Below, piece by piece: positions 58,904-64,000 of a DNA stretch of 64,000 bases (position 1 is its first letter; each line of letters begins with the position of its first letter). The notes below the pieces were generated by a model. The model was not told the DNA's origin. It made no database searches and saw only the letters and a list, made by a program, of their open reading frames with translations. A program made the translations under genes and the position numbers. This stretch comes from Verrucomicrobiota bacterium (lineage in GTDB: Bacteria > Verrucomicrobiota > Verrucomicrobiia > Limisphaerales > UBA9464): assembly GCA_947454705.1 (NCBI GenBank), contig CANGKZ010000020.1, positions 1 through 64,000 on the forward strand, written 5' to 3'.

Positions 58904-59659
58904 GTGAAAACTCCGTTGCAACAACTGCTTTGGCTGTCCCACGAGCTCGGACGGGAATCGCGGGATCTCGTTCAGCTGGCCGAGGGCAATGTGTCCGCGC
59001 GGATCGATTCCGACCGCTTTCTGGTCAAGGCCGCCGGCACCTCGCTGGGTACGCTCAAACCCTCGGAGGTGGTGGAGTGCCACACCAAGCGAATCCTCGC
59101 GCTGCTGGAGGCGCCGTTGATGGATCTGTCCGATCTGGACAAGGTACTGGTGGAAGCACGGGTGGATCAGAACGCCCGGGTTCCTTCGCCCGATGCTGCG
59201 TTCCACTCGCTGTTGCTGCAGTTGGAGGGCGTGAATTTCGTGGCGCACTGCTCTCCGACGTCGTGCCTGCAGATTGTCTGCTCCCGCATGGCCGAGGCGT
59301 TCGCCGAACAGCGTCTGTATCCCGAGCAGGTGCTCGATTGCGGGACGGCCTCGGTGTTCGTTCCTTACTCGGATCCCGGCAGCCCCTTGGCGCGCGAAAT
59401 CCAGGGACGAATCAGCGTGTTCATGCGCCGCGGGCACGGGCCAACGCCCCGCCTGATCATCCTTCAAAACCGCGGAATCGTCGCCCTCGGAGCCACCCCG
59501 CAGTCCGTCCTCAGCACCATCCTCGCCGCGGAAAAGGCCGCCCGGGTGTTTGTGGGGACCGCAGCGCTCGGCGGACCGGCAATGCTCAAGCCGGGGCAGA
59601 TTCAGAAGATCGATCAACCCGCAGCAGGGACTCCCCGGGTTCGTTTTCTCAAGCAATAG
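58904..59659 (+). CDS. class II aldolase/adducin-family protein with altered metal ligands
   Basis: A 251-residue protein of the class II aldolase fold: LAEGNVSARIDSDRFLVKAAGTSLG matches the N-terminal SxxR and G-T-S region. The usual zinc motif H-x-H appears as AHCSPTS and the usual NHG as QNRGIVALG, so at least two of the three metal-binding His are missing. Enzymatic aldolase activity is therefore doubtful; adducin-like binding or another chemistry is possible. GTG 58904 is chosen; an upstream GTG 58802 lies inside gatB. Probably cotranscribed with gatB. Confidence 0.78.
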   Translation: MKTPLQQLLWLSHELGRESRDLVQLAEGNVSARIDSDRFLVKAAGTSLGTLKPSEVVECHTKRILALLEAPLMDLSDLDKVLVEARVDQNARVPSPDAAFHSLLLQLEGVNFVAHCSPTSCLQIVCSRMAEAFAEQRLYPEQVLDCGTASVFVPYSDPGSPLAREIQGRISVFMRRGHGPTPRLIILQNRGIVALGATPQSVLSTILAAEKAARVFVGTAALGGPAMLKPGQIQKIDQPAAGTPRVRFLKQ

Positions 59660-59842
59660 GCCGGGGCCGCCGATGCATTCCTGCAGCGGCCTGGAGCGCG
59701 GACGGGCTGCATTCATCTGCGGTTGGATGCGCCGCGCCGTCCCAGTCTTTCGTTGCAAATTCCTCAAGAACTCCTTACCAACAACCATGCCGGTGCTGGA
59801 TTCCAAGGTTGTCGAGATTCGAACCCACCGCCGGTTGGCCGG

Positions 59843-60382
59843 ATGACCGCCCCCCCCTCCACATTGGTCTCGTCGCGGCGTTCACGCACGAGCGCAGGGC
59901 TCCTGATGTACCGACACCAGAAGAGCCAGCTGGAGGTTTTCATCGCCCGTCCGGGCGGCCCGTGGTTCCCCCATCGGGATGTGGATTTCTGGACCATTCC
60001 CAAGGGCGAGGTGGAAGCGGGCGAGTCCCTGCTCTCCGCCGCGATCCGTGAATTCAAGGAAGAGGTCGGCATCACCCCGGCTGGTCCGTATCTCACCCTC
60101 GGGTCCATTCGCCAAAAAGGCGGCAAGACGGTTCATGCTTGGGCGTTTGCAGGGGATTGGGACGGATTGCCGATTCAGAGCAACGTCATCCGCGTCGAGT
60201 GGCCTCCGGGCTCGGGAACCTTTTCGCCCTGGCCGGAAATTGATACGGCTGCGTTCTTTCCGCTCGATCAGGCGCGGGCGCGCATGAAGATCGCCCAGCA
60301 TCCCCTTCTCGATCGCCTAGCCGAGGCCCTGAAATCGCCTTCCACCGCGGTTTACGTGGATTCGGTGCCGCAGCCGTCCTGA
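59843..60382 (+). CDS. NUDIX hydrolase
   Basis: A 179-residue protein. The Nudix box GEVEAGESLLSAAIREFKEEVG matches G-x5-E-x7-REUXEE-x-U-G. DVDFWTIPKGE just before it, and the compact fold with TLGSIRQKGGKTVHAWAF, resemble the MutT/Ap4A-hydrolase-like NUDIX proteins that act on nucleoside polyphosphates. The substrate is unknown. ATG 59843; the upstream 183 bp show only low-quality open frames. Confidence 0.88.
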   Translation: MTAPPSTLVSSRRSRTSAGLLMYRHQKSQLEVFIARPGGPWFPHRDVDFWTIPKGEVEAGESLLSAAIREFKEEVGITPAGPYLTLGSIRQKGGKTVHAWAFAGDWDGLPIQSNVIRVEWPPGSGTFSPWPEIDTAAFFPLDQARARMKIAQHPLLDRLAEALKSPSTAVYVDSVPQPS

Positions 60383-60416
60383 TCGCCGCCACGAGGCCGG
60401 CCGGCCGTTTCAACGA

Positions 60417-60456
60417 AAACCGGGTGCTGCAGGAATTCCCCACAGACACCCGGTTT
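60417..60456. other. 10-bp inverted repeat between convergent genes
   Basis: AAACCGGGTG (60417-60426) and CACCCGGTTT (60447-60456) are exact inverted repeats with a 20-base loop. It lies between the convergent NUDIX and Dabb genes and probably serves as a bidirectional terminator or RNA-stabilising hairpin. There is no strong T-run. Confidence 0.5.
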
Positions 60457-60518
60457 CGAACTTCGTTTGAGTCTGAGTCCAAGCTTCAGTCGCCCGTCGA
60501 CGCAGGCCCAACCTCAAC

Positions 60519-61034
60519 TCAGTCCTTGGCCCAGAAGTCTGCCACGAACACGTCGGCCAACAGCGGCTTCACGAGCTTGCCGAATTCCTGATGGTCGGGA
60601 TGGGTGAGATACACGTTGCGGTCATCCTCGGAATTGAAGCTCAGGATCCACACGTGGGTGCAGCCCTTGTTCAGGCCCTCGGGGCTGTTGTTCATGCCCC
60701 AGACGAGCTTCTGAACCTGCGGGATCTTGGTCTTCAGCGCGCGGAAGGCTTCCTCCACCTTGCGGATGTCTTCCTTGCGGGCGTCTTCCTTGAACTTGAA
60801 CGCCACCACGTGATTCAGCTTGGCGGCCTTGGACTTCTTGGCAGCAGCGCCCTTGTCCTTCTCTTTGTCCTTGGCCTTGGACTTGTCTTCTTTCTTGGAT
60901 TTATCGGCCTTTTTCTCGGCCTTGGCGGGCTTGACCGCGGCAGGAGCCGGATCGGCGGGAGTGGTTTGGGCAGTCACAAGTTGGAGGGTGAGTGCGGCAG
61001 CGAGGCTGCCAAGAATCAGCTGGAGAGATTTCAT
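60519..61034 (-). CDS. secreted Dabb (stress-responsive alpha/beta-barrel) protein
   Basis: A 171-residue protein. Signal peptide MKSLQLILGSLAAALTLQL, then a 45-residue Lys/Ala/Asp-rich low-complexity linker, then a Dabb domain (about 75-170: KLNHVVAFKFKEDARKEDI, VWILSFNSEDDRNVYLTHPD). Dabb domains are small dimeric barrels; many plant and bacterial members are stress-related with no known enzyme activity. ATG 61034 was chosen for the signal peptide; the longer frame upstream is not coding-like. Confidence 0.82.
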   Translation of the reverse strand: MKSLQLILGSLAAALTLQLVTAQTTPADPAPAAVKPAKAEKKADKSKKEDKSKAKDKEKDKGAAAKKSKAAKLNHVVAFKFKEDARKEDIRKVEEAFRALKTKIPQVQKLVWGMNNSPEGLNKGCTHVWILSFNSEDDRNVYLTHPDHQEFGKLVKPLLADVFVADFWAKD

Positions 61035-61125
61035 TTCGATCAAATTCGGTGCGCGAAACCCTAGACCCCGCCCCACCCGGGACGCAAGACGCCGCCGCAA
61101 ATGGACATGACCCGGCGCGGGATCC

Positions 61126-62091
61126 ATGACAGATTTCCCAACCGAAACCATGAGCGCCGGCGCCCCGCATCGAATCGTCTCCCTGCTCCCGGCCGCCACC
61201 GAAATGGTCGTCGCCCTTGGAGCCGTCGATCAACTCGTCGGCCGCAGCCACGCCTGCGACCACCCGTGGGCCGTCCGCCCGCTCCCCGCCGTCACCCGGC
61301 CCAAAGTCCCGGTCGATGCCCCCTCCCTCGATCTCCACGAGTCCGTGGTGAAGCTCAGTCGTGAGAGCCAATCGCTGTTCGAACTCGACGTCCCGCGTCT
61401 GCGCGAACTCGCGCCCACGGTGATTCTCGCCCAGGACCAGTGCGCCGTCTGCGCGGTCACACCGAAAGATCTGGAAGCCGCGCTGGCCGATTGGCCCGGA
61501 CGCAAACCCGAGATCGTCCGCCTCAGCCCCACCCGCCTGGTGGATCTTTGGGCCGACCTGCAACGCATCGCGGGCGTGCTGGGACTGGCCGATGCCGGTC
61601 GCGCCGCCATCGCTCCGCTCAAGGCCCGCGTGGTGGCCGTCATCGAACGCACCGCACTGCTCCAGAAACGCCCGTCGGTGGCCTGCCTCGAATGGCTCGA
61701 TCCCCTGATGGGCGCGGGAAACTGGATTCCAGAATTGGTCCACATCGCCGGGGGCCATCCGTTGTTCGGCGAGCCCGGGGTGCATTCCGACTGGATCACC
61801 TGGGAGAATCTTCTGCTGCAGGATCCGCAGGTGCTGGTGTCGATTCCGTGCGGATTCGACCTCGACCGGGTTCGACAGGAGACCCGACGTCTGGCATCGC
61901 GGCCCGACTGGACCAAACTCCGCGCTGCACGCACCGGAAAAGTCTTCCTCGCCGACGCCAGCGCCTACTTCAACCGGCCCGGTCCGCGGCTGGTGGACTC
62001 CCTCGAACTGCTCGCCGAGATGCTGCATCCGGACCTCTTCGCCCCCGCCCGCTACAAGGGCGAGGCTTGGGAACCCTTCGTCGCCAGCTGA
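61126..62091 (+). CDS. cobalamin/siderophore-binding BtuF-like protein lacking a signal peptide
   Basis: A 321-residue protein of the periplasmic-binding-protein (helical backbone) family: RIVSLLPAATEMVVALGAVDQLVGRSHACD is the BtuF-type start, and DQCAVCAVT is the Cys pair typical of the signal-less branch. The N-terminus has no hydrophobic segment, so the protein is predicted to be cytoplasmic. It is annotated in many genomes as cobalamin-binding, but ligand and location are unproven. No BtuCD permease is nearby. It lies 10 bp from the convergent serine hydrolase stop. Confidence 0.82.
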   Translation: MTDFPTETMSAGAPHRIVSLLPAATEMVVALGAVDQLVGRSHACDHPWAVRPLPAVTRPKVPVDAPSLDLHESVVKLSRESQSLFELDVPRLRELAPTVILAQDQCAVCAVTPKDLEAALADWPGRKPEIVRLSPTRLVDLWADLQRIAGVLGLADAGRAAIAPLKARVVAVIERTALLQKRPSVACLEWLDPLMGAGNWIPELVHIAGGHPLFGEPGVHSDWITWENLLLQDPQVLVSIPCGFDLDRVRQETRRLASRPDWTKLRAARTGKVFLADASAYFNRPGPRLVDSLELLAEMLHPDLFAPARYKGEAWEPFVAS

Positions 62092-62101
62092 CCCCGCATC
62101 G

Positions 62102-63361
62102 CTATTTGGCCGCAGGCGCCGGAGCCAGTGCGCCGGGGACGTGATCGAAATCGAAATCCGCAATCGCCTGGGCGGCCAGCGTTCCCACCTGACGACGCAG
62201 CGGGATCACGTTGCCGTCCTCCGTGGGATGATTCCGGTTCGACAGCAGGATCACGAACGACTGCGAGAAGGGATCGATCCACACCGACGTGCCCGTCCAG
62301 CCGCTGTGCCCGTAGCTTCCAAGGGGAAACCGCGACCCGCGCGGACCGGCATACGGCGAATCGATGTCCCAGCCCCATCCGCGATGCGGAAGTCCCTCGG
62401 GGGAATGGACCGAGGTCATGGCCTTGACCGTTTCGGGGCGGAACACGCGCCGTCCCTCCAGTTCGCCGCCGTTGAGCATCATCCGGCAAAACCGGGCCAG
62501 ATCCGAGGCCGTGATGAACAACCCCGCATGACCGGACACACCTCCCATTCGACGTGAAGTGGGATCATGCACCACGCCCCGGAGCACTCCGGTTTTCAGG
62601 CGTTCGGTCGGGGCCACGCGGGCCAGATCCCGATCCGTCCCCGGCAGCACCGAGCCCGGCGCCATGGGACGGAACCCGGTGTCCTTCATTCCCAGCGGCC
62701 CGTAGAATTCCTCGGCGCAGAAGCGGTCGAGCGTTCGATGACTGACCCGGTGCACCAGTTCCCCGAGCAGGATGAAATTGATGTCGCTGTACCGGAATCG
62801 GCTTCCGATCGGATCCATCAACGGCTCGCGACATGCCCGGGCAATGGCTTCGTCCGGTCCTTTCCACGCATCCGACCGCGTCAGCCCGGGCGGAAGTCCG
62901 GAAGTGTGGGTAAGCAGATGCCCGACGGTGATGCTTTCGCGTCCGCCCCCGGTGAATTCGGGAATGTAGATGCCCACCGGTTTCGACAGGTCCACCTGCC
63001 CCCGTTCCACCAGCTTCATCACCGCAGGCGCCGTGGCCAGCACCTTGGTCAGGGAGGCTGCATCAAAAATGGTATCCATGGTCATGGTCTCGAGGGCTGG
63101 CTCGACCGAGCGGTTGCCGACCGATGCCATGTGGACCGATCCGCGGTGTTCGAGCCAGAGGACCAATCCCGGGGCCTGGTTGCTGGAGACGGCGGTGCTC
63201 AGGGCGGCGTCGAGTTCGCGGAGGCGGTCCTGGTGCCAGACCGTTTTGGCGGCCGGCGGCGGCTCCGGGGTTCGGCACGACGACGAGAGGAGGATGCCGA
63301 TCAGGGGGAGGAGCTTGAGGAAGCCAAAGCGGAAGCGGGAGACACTCCGGGGTGAAGCCAT
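62102..63361 (-). CDS. lipoprotein serine hydrolase (class C beta-lactamase/DD-peptidase family)
   Basis: A 419-residue lipoprotein. Signal peptide with lipobox LSSSC (Cys29). The catalytic S-x-x-K is SLTK (Ser103, Lys106), the Y-x-N motif is in YSDINF, and HSGWTGT may replace KTG. Typical penicillin-binding-like hydrolase architecture; roles in this family include esterase, peptidase and beta-lactamase, so resistance function should not be assumed. ATG 63361 gives the clean lipoprotein signal; the frame opens ten codons further. Confidence 0.87.
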   Translation of the reverse strand: MASPRSVSRFRFGFLKLLPLIGILLSSSCRTPEPPPAAKTVWHQDRLRELDAALSTAVSSNQAPGLVLWLEHRGSVHMASVGNRSVEPALETMTMDTIFDAASLTKVLATAPAVMKLVERGQVDLSKPVGIYIPEFTGGGRESITVGHLLTHTSGLPPGLTRSDAWKGPDEAIARACREPLMDPIGSRFRYSDINFILLGELVHRVSHRTLDRFCAEEFYGPLGMKDTGFRPMAPGSVLPGTDRDLARVAPTERLKTGVLRGVVHDPTSRRMGGVSGHAGLFITASDLARFCRMMLNGGELEGRRVFRPETVKAMTSVHSPEGLPHRGWGWDIDSPYAGPRGSRFPLGSYGHSGWTGTSVWIDPFSQSFVILLSNRNHPTEDGNVIPLRRQVGTLAAQAIADFDFDHVPGALAPAPAAK

Positions 63362-63522
63362 GGGGCGGATGTTGCGTCGAACCGCACTCATTCGGCAATC
63401 CGGCGATGTTCAAGGGCGTGAAGATTCGTTCATTTCTGTGCGCGAAAACGCAGAACGAAGGCGTTCAAACTCATGGACGTTCCCGGGTTCCGGATTAGAC
63501 TGCCCAGCACCTGCATTCTCCT

Positions 63523-64000
63523 ATGAGCCATTGCCTGCGTCGCCTCTTCGTCGCGTGCCTGACCACGCTATTTCTCGCCCTGCCCTCCACTGGATGGGCC
63601 GCCCCGCTCCGGGTGTTCATCCGGGCCGGCGTCAAAACCCACGGTCCGAACCAGCACGATCATCCGCGCTTCCTCGGCGAATACACCAAGCTCCTCGGCG
63701 AGCGCGGCATGCAGGTGGACGGCGCGATGCAGTTCCCCACCGCGGCCCAGTTGGAGAGGACCGACGTGGTGGTGGTGTTTGCCGCCGACGGCATGAAGAT
63801 CACCGGCGACGACCGCACCCATTTTGAAACCTTCCTCCGCCGCGGCGGCGGATTGGTGGTGATCCACGACGGCGTCGTGGCGGGCGACGAACACGCCTGG
63901 GCCAAGAAGGTCCAGGGCGGTTCGTGGCGCTGGGACGGCAAGGAGAAGACCACCTGGCACGAGGGCGAAGTCGGCATGTACTTCGTCGACACCGAACACC
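63523..64000 (+). CDS. secreted ThuA-like domain protein, truncated by the window end
   Basis: The first 159 residues of a longer gene. Signal peptide MSHCLRRLFVACLTTLFLAL...GWA, then a ThuA-like (glutamine-amidotransferase-fold) domain: LRVFIRAGVKTHGPNQHDHP, TDVVVVFAADG and RGGGLVVIHDGVV. ThuA-like secreted proteins are frequent in Verrucomicrobia and Planctomycetes, often in sugar-use contexts. The stop codon is beyond base 64000. A 160-bp divergent gap separates it from the serine hydrolase gene. Confidence 0.85.
   Translation, partial: MSHCLRRLFVACLTTLFLALPSTGWAAPLRVFIRAGVKTHGPNQHDHPRFLGEYTKLLGERGMQVDGAMQFPTAAQLERTDVVVVFAADGMKITGDDRTHFETFLRRGGGLVVIHDGVVAGDEHAWAKKVQGGSWRWDGKEKTTWHEGEVGMYFVDTEH

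Noticed and set aside
59812-59842. T-loop-like sequence (GGTTCGAATC on the minus strand) before the NUDIX gene
   Set aside because: The flanking bases do not form the five-base T-stem and there is no acceptor or anticodon arm.
62102-63361. Serine hydrolase as an antibiotic-resistance beta-lactamase
   Set aside because: The fold is shared with many esterases and peptidases, and there is no AmpR regulator; function cannot be assigned.

Overview
This is a contiguous, high-GC bacterial chromosome segment with about 50 protein genes, no rRNA and no tRNA that I could find. It most likely comes from a Verrucomicrobiota bacterium (Pedosphaera/Limisphaerales-like). That is an inference from four things: a zinc-ribbon Hanks-type kinase coupled to an ECF sigma factor, dispersed intergenic repeat families of the kind common in that phylum, weak or absent Shine-Dalgarno sites before most genes, and a secreted ThuA-like protein. 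No marker gene in the window fixes the taxonomy.

Layout. 0-1.1 kb: a REP-associated tyrosine transposase (RAYT) embedded in copies of its probable REP/BIME target. 1.1-7.2 kb: zwf with a small unknown gene, then a membrane Ser/Thr kinase overlapping an ECF-type sigma factor gene; this pair is bracketed by two near-identical 32-bp repeats. 7.4-12 kb: prfC, a GDP-mannose-3,5-epimerase-like gene, and a sulfation pair (APS kinase plus sulfotransferase). 12.3-18.5 kb: an RND/MMPL transporter, a carB gene carrying only the C-terminal part of the large subunit, a small inverted-repeat element and a porin. 18.7-25.5 kb: a beta-CASP metallo-hydrolase, a secreted alpha/beta hydrolase, a secreted EF-hand protein, a LytS/LytTR two-component pair, an unknown secreted protein and a DUF1801 protein. 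25.5-39.8 kb: an SNF2 helicase with a SWIM finger, a Sua5-type tRNA t6A enzyme, trpD coupled to a membrane spermidine-synthase-like gene, an HD protein, a UvrD-like helicase, a tRNA-dihydrouridine synthase, an AsnC regulator and a STAS protein.

39.8-55.2 kb is an exopolysaccharide locus: FkbM methyltransferase, five GT4 glycosyltransferases, an O-antigen-ligase/polymerase-like membrane protein, and a minus-strand export cluster (outer-membrane barrel, Wzc-like tyrosine kinase, Wza-like lipoprotein, membrane-anchored FHA protein), followed on the map by an MsbA-like ABC exporter. The epimerase and the cysC-sulfotransferase pair at 9-12 kb could supply a sugar nucleotide and sulfate groups to such a glycan. 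55.3-64 kb: mutL, gatB, a class II aldolase-like protein, a NUDIX hydrolase, a Dabb protein, a BtuF-like protein without a signal peptide, a lipoprotein serine hydrolase and a truncated ThuA-like gene at the window edge.

The observations most worth checking are: the split carB; the membrane FHA protein inside the polysaccharide export cluster; a terminator that ends one base before the start codon of the wzc-like gene; three 21-bp tandem repeats with LytTR-like spacing upstream of the EF-hand/LytS/LytTR genes; the RAYT/REP array; and the repeat-flanked kinase-sigma operon.
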